From the NCBI RefSeq assembly GCF_025273675.1, contig NZ_CP045809.1, positions 2,790,001 to 2,854,000 of the forward strand: DNA of 64,000 nucleotides. The letters run 5' to 3'. Source of the stretch: Gordonia pseudamarae (GTDB lineage Bacteria; Actinomycetota; Actinomycetes; Mycobacteriales; Mycobacteriaceae). Each line of letters starts with the position of its first letter. The stretch's first letter is position 1. The translations under genes and the position numbers were made by a program. Shown one piece after another: positions 24,597 to 33,786 of this stretch. Under the pieces are notes generated by a model that was not told where the DNA came from, searched no databases, and was given only the letters and a program-made list of their open reading frames with translations.

Positions 24597-25256
24597 ATGC
24601 CGCCCGATGAATTGGGGTCCGTACGGGGTGACGTCGTTTCCGTTGAGACACAGCCGGACTCGCCGCGCCCGTATCGCGTCACCCTCGCCGAGCACCGTTT
24701 CGCCTATGACGTCGCGTTGCTCGACGGCAGCGACCCGCCCGAACTCGCCGACCTACGCCTCGCAGCTATCGAGCCCGGCACGCCGGTCGAAACCCGCGAT
24801 CTCATGGCCGCGCCCGTCGACCGGCTCGCGAGGATCGCAGCCAAGCACGACCGGAGAGACGGCACGGCGCACGACCGCGCAGCCGCCGACCGTATGCGCG
24901 CAGCCCTCGCCGAGCGGTTCGGCCTCGACCCGGCCGACGTCGACCTCACCCTGTCGAGCCGCGAGGCACCCGACGCGCTGCTCGTGCCCGCACCGCCGAA
25001 GCGGCGGCGAGGTCGACCGCCGAAGTCAGCCGCGTTCTATGCCCGTGTCGCCGCCGCAGCTCGCGACGCGGGCACCGACCCCGAGCGGCGCAGTATCGCG
25101 CGCGGTGTCCAGGCACGCGCCGCGAGCTGGCCCGAGTGTGACGGCCCGCCGCCACTCTCGACTGTCGAACGCTGGCTCAAACAAGCTCGCAAGCTCGGCC
25201 TTTACGCCGGGCCACGCGCGACCACCGACACCACAACCAAGGAGACCGAACGATGA
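24597..25256 (+). CDS. helix-turn-helix / AT-hook protein preceding the integrase
   Basis: A 219-residue protein. The C-terminal third (AAFYARVAAAARDAG ... PPLSTVERWLKQARKLGLY) resembles the helix-turn-helix protein often found just before tyrosine integrases in actinobacterial prophages and elements. A basic KRRRGRPPK motif at about residues 135-143 looks like an AT-hook. The N-terminal half is acidic and of unknown fold. No clear ribosome binding site precedes ATG 24597. The TGA overlaps the integrase ATG (ATGA), so the two are made together. Probably a regulator or accessory of recombination. Confidence 0.75.
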   Translation: MPPDELGSVRGDVVSVETQPDSPRPYRVTLAEHRFAYDVALLDGSDPPELADLRLAAIEPGTPVETRDLMAAPVDRLARIAAKHDRRDGTAHDRAAADRMRAALAERFGLDPADVDLTLSSREAPDALLVPAPPKRRRGRPPKSAAFYARVAAAARDAGTDPERRSIARGVQARAASWPECDGPPPLSTVERWLKQARKLGLYAGPRATTDTTTKETER

Positions 25257-26626
25257 CCACCGCCGACACGCAGCGCAAAGCACGCCGTGGCGAGCCGATC
25301 AACAAGCACACCGCGAAGAACGGCCGGGTGAGCTACTGGTTTCAGGCCGACGTCGGGGTGAAGCCCGACGGCTCCCGAGATCGGCAGCGATTCACCTACC
25401 GGACCAAGGCCGAGGCGCAGCGCGAGTACCGCCGGATTACCAGCGAGGTCGCCGCCGGGCGCTACTCGCGACAGACCGACCTCACCGTCGCCGAGGCGTG
25501 CGACGCATGGCTCGACGGGCGTCGCGGTATCCGCCGGATCACCCTTGAGGGCTACCGGAACGACCTCAAGCCGGTATGTCGACACATGGGCGGTAAGAAG
25601 CTCGCGCAGCTCACCAAGCGCGACGGCGACGCGCTGGTCGAGTGGCTGCTCACCGAGGGCCGGACCTCGCCGAAGCACGCCCGGCCCGGCTCCCTCATGG
25701 GCCGAGTGGTCGACGTGATCGCTGAGCACCCCGAGGGTGTCTCAGCGGCGACGCTCAAGGCAACGTTTCCCGGTGAGGACGTCCACACCTGCCTATCGGG
25801 CCTCATTCGCGCCGGTCGGGTCACTCGGCCGCGCCGAGCGGTGTACGTGCTCGCTGACGCCGCTACCTCGGACGCTGCGCCGCGCGGGGTCAAGCCGGTG
25901 AGCGTTCGCGCGACGCTCAAGGCTCTGACCTCGGTGGTACAGAGCTACGTCGATCAGGGCGCACTACCGCGCAACGTGATCGCGCTGGTCGAGCGGCCCG
26001 CCGACCCGATCACCGAGCACGACGACGACCCCGCTGCTCGCTCGTGGACCGTCGCCGAGGTCGCGGCGTTTCGTGCCTCGGTCGCCGATCATCGGCTGTT
26101 CGCGTGCTGGCTGCTGAGTTGCTACGGCATGAGGCGCAGCGAGGTTCTAGGGCTGCGCTGGTCGAACATCGACGGCGACGTGCTCAAGGTGCGACGGGGT
26201 CGCGTGGCGATCGGCAACGGGACCGAGGAAGGATTACCCAAGTCGCGGCGCAGCCGTCGAGACCTGCCCATGCCCGCCGAACTCGCCGAGGCGCTGCGCA
26301 CGCTCAAGACTCGGCAGCGTGCCGAGGCGTTGGCGCTCGGTCTGCCCTGGTCCGACGACCAGCTCGTCGCGACCCATGAGGACGGTTCGCCGGTCCGGCC
26401 CGAGTGGTACTCGGATGAGTTCGGGCGGCTGCGTGAGCGGGCCGGGCTGCGCCGTATCCCGCTCAAGGGTCTGCGCAACACCAGCGTGAGCCTCATGCTC
26501 GCGTCGGGTATCCCGGTTCACATCACGGCGGGGTGGCACGGTCACGACCCGGCGGTCTCGCTCTCGATCTACAGCGACGCGCAGCCGGACGACTTGCGGG
26601 CCGCTGGCACCGCCCTTTACGGGTGA
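25253..26626 (+). CDS. int: tyrosine recombinase (integrase) of the element
   Basis: A 457-residue site-specific recombinase. The N-terminal part (about 15-60) is an arm-binding-like domain (RVSYWFQADVGVKPDG), followed by a core-binding region with an extra insert at about 145-205 that looks like a winged helix (MGRVVDVIAEHPEGVSAATL ... AVYVLA). Catalytic residues visible are Arg294 (GMRRSEVLGLRW), Arg408 (LKGLRNT), His431 (GWHGHD) and Tyr440 (SIYSDA). The box II position usually occupied by His (HxLR) is Lys405. It lies 114 bp from the tRNA-Pro attachment copy, as expected for an integrase using that site. Length exceeds the usual 380-400 because of the insert. Confidence 0.95.
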   Translation: MTTADTQRKARRGEPINKHTAKNGRVSYWFQADVGVKPDGSRDRQRFTYRTKAEAQREYRRITSEVAAGRYSRQTDLTVAEACDAWLDGRRGIRRITLEGYRNDLKPVCRHMGGKKLAQLTKRDGDALVEWLLTEGRTSPKHARPGSLMGRVVDVIAEHPEGVSAATLKATFPGEDVHTCLSGLIRAGRVTRPRRAVYVLADAATSDAAPRGVKPVSVRATLKALTSVVQSYVDQGALPRNVIALVERPADPITEHDDDPAARSWTVAEVAAFRASVADHRLFACWLLSCYGMRRSEVLGLRWSNIDGDVLKVRRGRVAIGNGTEEGLPKSRRSRRDLPMPAELAEALRTLKTRQRAEALALGLPWSDDQLVATHEDGSPVRPEWYSDEFGRLRERAGLRRIPLKGLRNTSVSLMLASGIPVHITAGWHGHDPAVSLSIYSDAQPDDLRAAGTALYG

Positions 26627-26631
26627 TCCGG

Positions 26632-26667
26632 TGGCAACCTTCCCGGCCGTTGGCAAGTTCTTGGCAA
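26632..26667. repeat. TTGGCAA repeats between the integrase and the attachment site
   Basis: TGGCAA at 26632-26637, TTGGCAA at 26650-26656 and TTGGCAA at 26661-26667 (11-bp step) lie between the integrase stop and the right attachment repeat; one TTGGCAAG is found at the left end (19515-19522). Repeats placed this way are typical of integrase arm-binding sites. Confidence 0.5.
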
Positions 26668-26740
26668 CTTGAGGGCCGAGAGACCAGTCGAGGCGGTCCC
26701 CGACTTTCTCGGAAACCGCCTCTGACGTGCTAATTCAGTT

Positions 26741-26815
<75 letters not shown>

Positions 26816-26971
26816 TTGCCATCGTTCTCACGAGGCGTTAAAGACATTAGCCCACCGCGCCGAAAACAACTAATCGCCTGGTCAGAGCCTCGCGCACCAC
26901 CCCTATACAACCCACTCCTGACGCGGACGCATGCAGAGAACCACAGAGTCACTTCTCACGTCCTCGTGGAA

Positions 26972-26986
26972 ACACATGTGATGTGT
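26972..26986 (+). promoter_or_regulatory. VapB operator-like palindrome and near-leaderless promoter
   Basis: ACACAT-GTG-ATGTGT at 26972-26986 is a perfect 6-bp inverted repeat. It abuts a -10-like TACGAT (26986-26991) only 7 bases before the vapB ATG, implying a leaderless or nearly leaderless message. VapBC complexes commonly bind such repeats to repress their own promoter. Confidence 0.5.
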
Positions 26987-26997
26987 ACGATTTGTGT

Positions 26998-27213
26998 ATG
27001 ACACGCACAAACATCGATCTTGATGATGACCTCGTCGCCGAGGTCATCAAGAGGTTCAATGTCTCCACAAAGAAGGAGGCCGTCGACCTTGCCCTGCGCC
27101 GCCTCGTCGGCGTGCCCCTGACCACACAGTTTCTGCATGAACTTCGGGGAATCGGATGGAAGGGTGACCTCGATGAACTACGCGCCGCCGAGGACCCGTG
27201 GAAAGGCCGGTGA
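26998..27213 (+). CDS. vapB: type II antitoxin, VapB family
   Basis: A 71-residue antitoxin. The N-terminus [20 protein letters not shown] plus [14 protein letters not shown] is the ribbon-helix-helix domain typical of VapB proteins that bind the operator; the C-terminal part ([19 protein letters not shown]) wraps and inhibits the toxin. The ATG at 26998 was preferred to an upstream in-frame start because it gives the family N-terminus. The stop overlaps the toxin start. It lies in host DNA beside tRNA-Pro, outside the element's repeats. Confidence 0.93.
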   Translation: MTRTNIDLDDDLVAEVIKRFNVSTKKEAVDLALRRLVGVPLTTQFLHELRGIGWKGDLDELRAAEDPWKGR

Positions 27214-27614
27214 TCCTTGTCGACACGTCGGTGTGGATTGAGTACCTCCGCGACACCGACGACCCCGTCGTCACCGAACTCTCATCTCTTATTGATTCCG
27301 GTGCCGACCTGAGGATGACCGAACCGATTGCGATGGAACTGCTCGCCGGTGCGGACAATCCGCGCCGGGATGCGTTGATATCCCAACTCACCAATAGCTT
27401 CCCCACCCTTCCGGTGGAGCCGCTGGTCGACTATCGGGCAGCAGCCCAGATCTTCGCGTCCGTTCGACGGATCGGGCACCCACTACGTAGCCTCAATGAC
27501 TGTCTCATCGCAGCGATCGCCGTTCGGACCAGCACTATACTTTTCGAGCGTGACAGGGATTTCCAGTTCATCAGCAAAGTGACTCCGCTGGCGCTACACC
27601 GCAATTCGACCTGA
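27210..27614 (+). CDS. vapC: type II toxin, PIN-domain ribonuclease VapC
   Basis: A 134-residue PIN nuclease expected to cleave tRNA or rRNA. Conserved acidic residues are seen in [12 protein letters not shown] (first Asp), [10 protein letters not shown] (Glu), [11 protein letters not shown] (Asp) and FERDRDF (Asp), the standard metal-binding quartet. The GTG at 27210 overlaps the antitoxin TGA (GTGA) and gives the typical start [12 protein letters not shown] 27198 is a longer alternative. It converges with der, 53 bp away. Confidence 0.93.
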   Translation: MILVDTSVWIEYLRDTDDPVVTELSSLIDSGADLRMTEPIAMELLAGADNPRRDALISQLTNSFPTLPVEPLVDYRAAAQIFASVRRIGHPLRSLNDCLIAAIAVRTSTILFERDRDFQFISKVTPLALHRNST

Positions 27615-27667
27615 CACAACCGGCTACGGTGTCGCCTGATCAGGGCTTAGCACCTAGTGCGGGGACG

Positions 27668-29107
27668 TCATTTCCGCCGGCGCTGCTCCCGCTTGTCGCG
27701 TACGCGGACGTTGATCCGCACGGGCGATCCGTCGAAGTTGAACTCCTCCCGCAGGCGCCGCTCCAGGAAGCGGCGGTAGCCGGCCTCCAGGAAGCCCGTG
27801 GTGAACAGCACGAAGGTCGGCGGACGGGTCGCGGCCTGGGTGGCGAACAGCACTCGCGGCTGTCTGCCACCGCGCAGCGGCGGCGGGGTGGCGGCGATGA
27901 TGTCCTTGAGCCAGTTGTTGAGCTGGCCGGTCGACACCCGCTTGTCCCACGATTCGAGTGCACCCTCGATGGCCGGGACGAGCTTCTGCACGGACCTGCC
28001 GGTGCTGGCGGAGATGTTCACCCGCCGCGCCCACGGCACCCGAGCGAGCTCGCGGTCGATCTCCTTGTCCAGCTGGTAGCGCCGGTCCTCGTCGACCAGA
28101 TCCCACTTGTTGAACGCGATGACGAGCGCTCGGCCGCTGTCGATGATCATCGACAGCACCCGCAGATCCTGTTCGGTGATCGGCTCCGACGCGTCGATCA
28201 GCAGGATCGCCACCTCGGCGGCGTCGAGCGCCGAACGGGTACGGAGCGAGGCATAGTATTCGTGACCCGACGCGGTTCGCACCTTGCGGCGCAGACCGGC
28301 CGTGTCGATGAACTGCCAGGTCTTGCCGCCCAATTCGACAAGCTCATCCACCGGGTCGACGGTGGTACCGGCCACATTGTCCACCACCGACCGTTCGGAC
28401 CCGGCCAGCTTGTTCAGCAGCGAACTCTTGCCCACATTCGGTTTGCCGACGAGCGCGACGCGCCGCGGACCGCCCAATGCAGGTCCCTCGCGGGGGCTTT
28501 CGGGCAGCACCTCAAGGATCTTGTCGAGCACGTCGCCGGCTCCGCGGCCGTGCGCCGCCGACACCGGATACGGCTCCCCCAGCCCCAGCGACCACAGCGC
28601 GGCCGCCTCGGCCTCCTGCCGTTCGCTGTCGATCTTGTTGGCCACCAGCAGGACCGGGGTCTTGGACCGGCGCAGTACCTTCGCGACGGCCTCGTCGGTG
28701 GCGGTGGCGCCAACAGTGGCATCGACAACCACGACGATCGCGTCGGCGGTCTTCATCGCCAGCTCGGCCTGCGCGGCGACGGCCTGTTGCAGGCCCTTCG
28801 CGTCGGGCTCCCAACCGCCGGTGTCGACGACGGTGAACCGTTTACCCGACCAGCTCGCCGCGTACGACACCCGGTCGCGGGTGACGCCCGGAATATCCTC
28901 CACAACGGCCTCGCGGCGGCCGAGAATACGGTTCACGAGAGTCGACTTGCCCACGTTCGGGCGGCCGACGATGGCCACGACCGGCACCGGACCACCGGCA
29001 CCGGACTCCTCACCGTCGGCGAACTCCCCTATTTCCCAGTCGGTTTCATCCGACCACGTGCCGTCACCGGCTACCTGTGCCAGGTCGGTGTCAAGATTGT
29101 CGGTCAC
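27668..29107 (-). CDS. der: ribosome-assembly GTPase Der (EngA)
   Basis: A 479-residue double GTPase needed for 50S ribosome assembly. Two G domains are visible: GRPNVGKST near residue 49 with DTGGWE and NKID, and GKPNVGKSS near residue 222 with DTAGLRRK and NKWD. The KH-like C-terminal domain and a basic tail ([12 protein letters not shown]) follow. The first 35 residues are an acidic extension. It overlaps the cmk stop (ATGA), so der is the last gene of the parA-scpA-scpB-rluB-cmk-der operon, the order known from M. tuberculosis. Confidence 0.97.
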   Translation of the reverse strand: MTDNLDTDLAQVAGDGTWSDETDWEIGEFADGEESGAGGPVPVVAIVGRPNVGKSTLVNRILGRREAVVEDIPGVTRDRVSYAASWSGKRFTVVDTGGWEPDAKGLQQAVAAQAELAMKTADAIVVVVDATVGATATDEAVAKVLRRSKTPVLLVANKIDSERQEAEAAALWSLGLGEPYPVSAAHGRGAGDVLDKILEVLPESPREGPALGGPRRVALVGKPNVGKSSLLNKLAGSERSVVDNVAGTTVDPVDELVELGGKTWQFIDTAGLRRKVRTASGHEYYASLRTRSALDAAEVAILLIDASEPITEQDLRVLSMIIDSGRALVIAFNKWDLVDEDRRYQLDKEIDRELARVPWARRVNISASTGRSVQKLVPAIEGALESWDKRVSTGQLNNWLKDIIAATPPPLRGGRQPRVLFATQAATRPPTFVLFTTGFLEAGYRRFLERRLREEFNFDGSPVRINVRVRDKREQRRRK

Positions 29108-29835
29108 TGCGGTGCTCCGATCCGCTGTTGAACCAGGCGGGTCAGTTCGTCGAGCACCTGGTCGAGGGTGAGGTCGCTGGTGTCCATCAGGACCGCGTCG
29201 TCGGCCGCCCGCAGCGGCGACACCGCACGGGTCGAGTCGAGGTGATCGCGTCGGTTGACCGCCGCCAGCACCTCGTCGTAATCGCTGGACTGCCCGAGGT
29301 CGAGGTTCTGCAGGTGCCGACGCTGCGCACGCGCCTGGGCGGTGGCGGTCAGGAACACCTTGAGCCCGGCGTCGGGGAACACCACGGTCCCCACGTCGCG
29401 GCCCTCGACGACGACGAACCGTCCCTGCGACACCTTTCGTTGCAGTGCCACCAGAGTGGTGCGCACCGCCGGCACCGCCGACACCGCCGACACCGCCGCG
29501 GACACCTGCGCCGTGCGGATCCTGTCCGAGACGTCGGTGCCGTCCAGGAACACCCGATTGGTCCCGTCCGCATCCACGAGTACGTCGACGTCGACGCCGG
29601 GCATGACCTCGGCGATCGCCTTCGGATCATCGAGCGGCACACCACGGTCGAGCACCGCGAGTGTCACCGCGCGGTACATCGCGCCGGTGTCGAGGCACTG
29701 CGCGCCCACCCGGTTCGCGAGAAGCTTGGAGACGGTGGACTTTCCGGTACCCGCGGGCCCGTCAATGGCCACGACGCGAGTCACGTCCGCCTCCGCCGCG
29801 CCGGCCGATGCGGACGCCTCCGGCGCCGCGCTCAC
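29104..29835 (-). CDS. cmk: (d)CMP kinase
   Basis: A 243-residue cytidylate kinase producing CDP/dCDP. The P-loop is [11 protein letters not shown] near residue 24, followed by [11 protein letters not shown] and the motif [14 protein letters not shown]. The product has a short Ala-rich N-terminal extension; starts nearer the P-loop are possible. Within the CMP-binding insert, four 9-bp repeats (29463-29498) encode [11 protein letters not shown] where relatives usually have fewer residues. Start GTG overlaps the rluB stop. Confidence 0.96.
   Translation of the reverse strand: MSAAPEASASAGAAEADVTRVVAIDGPAGTGKSTVSKLLANRVGAQCLDTGAMYRAVTLAVLDRGVPLDDPKAIAEVMPGVDVDVLVDADGTNRVFLDGTDVSDRIRTAQVSAAVSAVSAVPAVRTTLVALQRKVSQGRFVVVEGRDVGTVVFPDAGLKVFLTATAQARAQRRHLQNLDLGQSSDYDEVLAAVNRRDHLDSTRAVSPLRAADDAVLMDTSDLTLDQVLDELTRLVQQRIGAPQ
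29463..29498 (-). repeat. four 9-bp tandem repeats inside cmk
   Basis: Units GCACCGCCG (twice) then ACACCGCCG (twice), in frame, within the CMP-binding insert of the kinase. They look like a slippage expansion that leaves the frame intact. Confidence 0.8.
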
Positions 29836-30875
29836 AGGCCGACCGCCTTGTACAGACCGCCGATCTCATCGCGGCCGAGCACCCGCAGGCTGCCGGGACG
29901 CTGATCGCCGAGCGCGACCTCGCCGACGTGGGTGCGCAGCAGTCGGCGCACCGGGAACCCGACCTCCTCCATGAGGCGCCGGACGATGCGGTTGCGGCCC
30001 TCATGCAGCACGATCTCCACCAGCGACGCACCGTTGTTGACGTCGACGATGGTGAACGAGTCCACCTTCACCGGACCGTCGTCGAGTTCGACACCGGCGC
30101 GCAGCGTACGGGCCAGAGTGCGCGGCACCTCGCCCTTCACCGTCGCCATGTAGGTCTTGGGCACCTCGTACGACGGGTGCATGAGGCGGTGCGCCAGCTC
30201 GCCGTCGTTGGTCAGCAACAGCAGACCCTCGGTGTCGGCGTCGAGGCGACCCACGTGGAACATGCGCTGACCGGCCATCACCCGTTCAGCGACGATGTCA
30301 CCGATACACGGGCGGCCCTGATCGTCGGCCATCGTCGACTGCATGCCGCGCGGCTTGTTCAGCGCCAGATACAGCTTGTCCTCGTCGAGGATGACGCGCG
30401 AGCCGTCGACACGCACCACCGCGGTGTTCGGGTCGATCCGCAGGCCCTGCTCGATCACGATCTCACCGTCGACGCTGACCCGGCCGGCCGCGATCAGTTC
30501 CTCGGCGCCGCGCCGCGAGGCGACACCGGCCTGTGCGAGCACCTTCTGGAGCCGCACCCCGTCGGAGACATACGACGCGCCGCCGTCACCCCCGCCTTCG
30601 GCGATCTGGTGCCGGGCCAGTCGGGCATTGTTCAAACGCACCTTGCCCGATGCGACATCGGGCTTCGATGTGCCCTTGCGGTGGGTTTTCTTGGTGGACC
30701 GACCGGCGTCTGCGGCGCCCTTGGCACCCTTGGGGAACCCGGAACCGGCCTTGCCCGACTTGCCTTGCCCCGTCTTGCGCGACCCCCGCGCGGGCTGTCC
30801 CCCGGTGGATGAAGATGTGGAACGACCAGCGCGTTTACGCGGGCCCGGTGTGCCGTCTCGGCTAGCGGATGCCAT
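29832..30875 (-). CDS. rluB: 23S rRNA pseudouridine synthase, RluB/RsuA family
   Basis: A 347-residue pseudouridine synthase. Residues 1-95 are a basic, Ser/Gly/Lys-rich disordered extension (unusually long). An S4 domain follows ([20 protein letters not shown]), then the RsuA-type catalytic domain with the active-site Asp in [18 protein letters not shown] (about residue 212) and [12 protein letters not shown] near the end. It lies 9 bp after scpB and overlaps cmk. Probable target is a 23S rRNA uridine near the peptidyl transferase centre, by family. Confidence 0.93.
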   Translation of the reverse strand: MASASRDGTPGPRKRAGRSTSSSTGGQPARGSRKTGQGKSGKAGSGFPKGAKGAADAGRSTKKTHRKGTSKPDVASGKVRLNNARLARHQIAEGGGDGGASYVSDGVRLQKVLAQAGVASRRGAEELIAAGRVSVDGEIVIEQGLRIDPNTAVVRVDGSRVILDEDKLYLALNKPRGMQSTMADDQGRPCIGDIVAERVMAGQRMFHVGRLDADTEGLLLLTNDGELAHRLMHPSYEVPKTYMATVKGEVPRTLARTLRAGVELDDGPVKVDSFTIVDVNNGASLVEIVLHEGRNRIVRRLMEEVGFPVRRLLRTHVGEVALGDQRPGSLRVLGRDEIGGLYKAVGL

Positions 30876-30884
30876 ATGAATCTC

Positions 30885-31718
30885 TCATTCTGTGGACGAC
30901 GACAGGCCGTCGTCCGGTGTTTTCTCTCCTGACGAGTGTGACCCCTTGGCATCGAGTTTGGCGAATCGAGGATCGGTGAGCAGTTCCTCATCGAGCGAAT
31001 CGATCACGTCCACGTCCGGCAGCAGCGGCGCCAGATCGGGCAGTTCGGTCAACGATGCCAGGCCCAGTCGTTCCAGGAACATCTCGGTGGTGCCGTAGGT
31101 GGTGGCCGAGGTCGTCGGGTCGGTGCCGACCTCGTTGATCAGGCCGCGCGCCAGCAGTGTGCGGACCACCCCGTCGACGTTCACGCCGCGGATGGCGCTC
31201 ACCCGGGCCCGGCTCACCGGCTGCCGGTAGGCGATCACCGCCAACGTCTCCAGCGCCGCGCGCGTCAACTTGGACCGTGCCCCGTCGAGCAGAAGACGTT
31301 CGACGTAGGGCGCGTAGTCGGCGCGGCTGTAGAACCGCCAGCCGTCGCCGGCGAACCGCAGGTCGAATCCGCTGCGCGCGACACCGAAGTCGGCGGACAT
31401 CTGCTGCAGCAGCGCGGCGACCCGGTCCTGGTCCTCGTCGACGGCGCGAGCCAGGTCCGCGACCGGTGCGGGGGTGTCCACAACCAGCAGGACCGCCTCC
31501 AGCGCGGCCCGCAGCTCGTTGTCGTCGAGCCTCACCTCCGCCTCTTCGACGGTGTCCTGGTCGACGCCCAGGTCGAGCGCGCCGGTGTCCCGGCCTTGAG
31601 CGTCCCCGGCCGGGGTATCGCCGCCCGGTCCGCCCCTGCCCAGATCGTCCCTGCCCAGATCGTCACCACTCAGGCCGCCACCACTCAGGCCGTCGTTGCT
31701 GTCGGAATCGTCGCTCAC
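30885..31718 (-). CDS. scpB: segregation and condensation protein B
   Basis: A 277-residue kleisin-interacting winged-helix protein of the SMC-ScpAB condensin. The body (about 65-235) is typical: LEAVLLVVDTPAPVADLARAV, WRFYSRADYAPYVERLL, AALETLAVIAYRQPVSRARVSAIRG. The N-terminal 60 residues are acidic and built of repeats (DLGRDDLGRGG, LSGGGLSG) encoded by 15-bp near-repeats. Start GTG overlaps the scpA stop (GTGA). Confidence 0.95.
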   Translation of the reverse strand: MSDDSDSNDGLSGGGLSGDDLGRDDLGRGGPGGDTPAGDAQGRDTGALDLGVDQDTVEEAEVRLDDNELRAALEAVLLVVDTPAPVADLARAVDEDQDRVAALLQQMSADFGVARSGFDLRFAGDGWRFYSRADYAPYVERLLLDGARSKLTRAALETLAVIAYRQPVSRARVSAIRGVNVDGVVRTLLARGLINEVGTDPTTSATTYGTTEMFLERLGLASLTELPDLAPLLPDVDVIDSLDEELLTDPRFAKLDAKGSHSSGEKTPDDGLSSSTE

Positions 31719-32635
31719 TCGTAGTCTTCCTCTCCCCGACTGAGATTTACCTCGTCCGGCGCGCGTTCACCGGTCCAGCTGACCTTGAGTTCGCCGAGCG
31801 CCTCGGGCTGCTCGAAGGCGATAGCGCGCTCCCGGAACAGTTCCAGCAGACCCAGGAACCGCCCGATCACCTCGTACGGGCCATCACAGCCGGAGACGAT
31901 CTCGCCGAATGTCAGCCACGTTCCTGGTTCGACGATCAGCATCGCCATCACCACCCGGGCCTGAGCCGGCACCGACACCTTCGGCACATGCAGATGGCCG
32001 AGTCCGACGGTCGGTACGGGACGCGGTGTCAGAGCTGCCGCCGCGATCTCGGCGAACCGTGCCGCGTCGACGCCGAGCGTGACCTCCGGCAACAGCCCGT
32101 TGAATCTATCCTCCAGCGACACCGCCCGCGGATAGCGTTGCAACGCAGCAGCTTCGAGCTCACCGAACAGTTGGGCCACCTGCTTGTAGGCGCGGTACTG
32201 CAGCAGCCTGGCGAACAGCAGGTCACGTGCCTCGAGCAGCGCCAGATCCTCGGCGTCGTCCACCTCGCCGGCCGGCAGCAGGCGGGCGGCCTTCAGGTCC
32301 AGGAGCGTCGCGGCCACCACCAGGAACTCGGTGGTCTGCTCCAGCGTCAACTGCTCGCCGAGTGTGCGGGTGTAGGCGATGAAGTCGTCGGTCACCGCGT
32401 GCAACGCCACCTGGGTGACGTCGAGCCGATGCTGGCTGATCAGGTTCAGCAGCAGATCGAACGGCCCCTCGAAGTTGGCCAGCCGCACCCGGAACCCACC
32501 TGGCCCGAACCCACCTGGCCCGAACCCCCCTGCCGCGTTCTCGGGTGTCTCGTTCTGGAGCTCGGGGTTGTCGAGCTCGGGGTTCTCTAGCGCCGGGTTC
32601 TCGCGCACCGGGGCGTGGTCAGACGAGGCCGACAT
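31715..32635 (-). CDS. scpA: segregation and condensation protein A
   Basis: A 306-residue kleisin of the SMC-ScpAB complex. The family N-terminus FRVRLANFEGPFDLLLNLISQ begins near residue 48, with LTLEQTTEFLVVAATLLDLKA after it and a winged helix at the C-terminus. Before that lies a repeat-rich leader (NPALENPELDNPELQNE, then GGFGPGGFGPGGF) from 15-bp duplications. ATG 32635 overlaps the end of parA by 17 bp; the longer open frame upstream is a shadow of parA. Confidence 0.94.
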   Translation of the reverse strand: MSASSDHAPVRENPALENPELDNPELQNETPENAAGGFGPGGFGPGGFRVRLANFEGPFDLLLNLISQHRLDVTQVALHAVTDDFIAYTRTLGEQLTLEQTTEFLVVAATLLDLKAARLLPAGEVDDAEDLALLEARDLLFARLLQYRAYKQVAQLFGELEAAALQRYPRAVSLEDRFNGLLPEVTLGVDAARFAEIAAAALTPRPVPTVGLGHLHVPKVSVPAQARVVMAMLIVEPGTWLTFGEIVSGCDGPYEVIGRFLGLLELFRERAIAFEQPEALGELKVSWTGERAPDEVNLSRGEEDYE

Positions 32636-33692
32636 CGCGGGCGATGACCTCGCGTGCCAGCGCGCGATATGCCGCGGCCCCCGCGGACTTGGGTGCCCAC
32701 GAGATGATCGGCTCACCCGCGACGCTGGTCTCGGGGAACCGCACGGTGCGGTTGACGACGCTGTCGAACACGACATCGCCGAACACCTCGACCACACGTT
32801 CCATCACCTCACGCGCATGCAGTGTGCGCGAGTCGAACATCGTCACCAGGATGCCGCTGAGTTTCAGTTTGGGGTTGAGCCGGTCGCGGACCTTGTTGAC
32901 GGTGTCGTTGAGCAACGCCAGCCCGCGCAGGCTGAAGTACGCGCATTCCATCGGGATCAGCACGCTGTCGGCGCAGGCCAGCGCGTTGACGGTGAGCAGA
33001 CCCAGCGACGGCTGGCAGTCGATGAGCACGAAGTCGTAGCGGTCGAGGACCGGGTGCAGCGCACGGGCCAGGGACTGCTCGCGTCCCACCTCGGTGACGA
33101 GCTGGATCTCCGCCGCCGACAGGTCGATGTTGCTGGGCAGCAGGTCGAGGCCGTCGACCCGGGTGCGCATCAGCACCTCGTCGATCGGCATCTGCGGCGG
33201 CACCAGCAGGTTGTGCACGGTCGCGTCGAGTTCGTGATGGGGCACCCCGAGACCCGCCGACAGCGCACCCTGCGGGTCGAGGTCGACGAGCAGCACCCGA
33301 CGACCACATTCGGCCAGCGCCGCGCCGAGGTTGATGGTGGTGGTGGTCTTGCCGACGCCGCCCTTCTGATTGCAGATGGCGATCACCGTCGCCGGACCGT
33401 GCTTGTCCAGAGGTGCCGGATCGGGGATCTGCCGGTAGGGGCGGCCGGTCGGGCCGAGCGGAACCTCTGGTGGCCCGGCCGTGTCGGTGGTGTCGGCGGT
33501 GTCCGCCGTGGGCTCGTCGGCGAGGATCGAGTCGAGTGCGGGCTGCTCCGGTGCGGGTTGCGGTACGGACGGTTCCGGTGCGGGCACCGACGGCGTTGAG
33601 GCTCCGTCCAGGTTCCCGCTGTCAATTGTCACGTCCCCCGCGCTCCCTTCGTCGGTTGGGTCGGCATGGCTCGGGTCGGCATGGCGCGACAT
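32619..33692 (-). CDS. parA: ParA/Soj family partition ATPase
   Basis: A 357-residue ATPase. The deviant Walker A CNQKGGVGKTTTTINLG lies near residue 107, preceded by a long Pro/Thr/Asp-rich disordered region. DLDPQGALSAGLG and the Walker B-like DFVLIDCQPSLGLLTVNAL follow. It heads the scpA-scpB operon, as in M. tuberculosis Rv1708; it is distinct from the origin-linked parAB, and no ParB is adjacent. ATG 33692 (MSRHADPSHADP, encoded by a 15-bp duplication) was chosen over an upstream start. Confidence 0.93.
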   Translation of the reverse strand: MSRHADPSHADPTDEGSAGDVTIDSGNLDGASTPSVPAPEPSVPQPAPEQPALDSILADEPTADTADTTDTAGPPEVPLGPTGRPYRQIPDPAPLDKHGPATVIAICNQKGGVGKTTTTINLGAALAECGRRVLLVDLDPQGALSAGLGVPHHELDATVHNLLVPPQMPIDEVLMRTRVDGLDLLPSNIDLSAAEIQLVTEVGREQSLARALHPVLDRYDFVLIDCQPSLGLLTVNALACADSVLIPMECAYFSLRGLALLNDTVNKVRDRLNPKLKLSGILVTMFDSRTLHAREVMERVVEVFGDVVFDSVVNRTVRFPETSVAGEPIISWAPKSAGAAAYRALAREVIARDVGLV

Positions 33693-33786
33693 GAAGTACT
33701 TGGTAGCTCCGATTGTCCAGCCTAATAGGTTCACGACGACTGATCTTCACGTATCGCCGACAATCGCCGCGAACGACTCTCGCGAA

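Noticed and set aside
32636..32797. N-terminal extension of ScpA
   Set aside because: The extra residues are an out-of-frame reading of the end of parA; the start at 32635 gives a normal ScpA.
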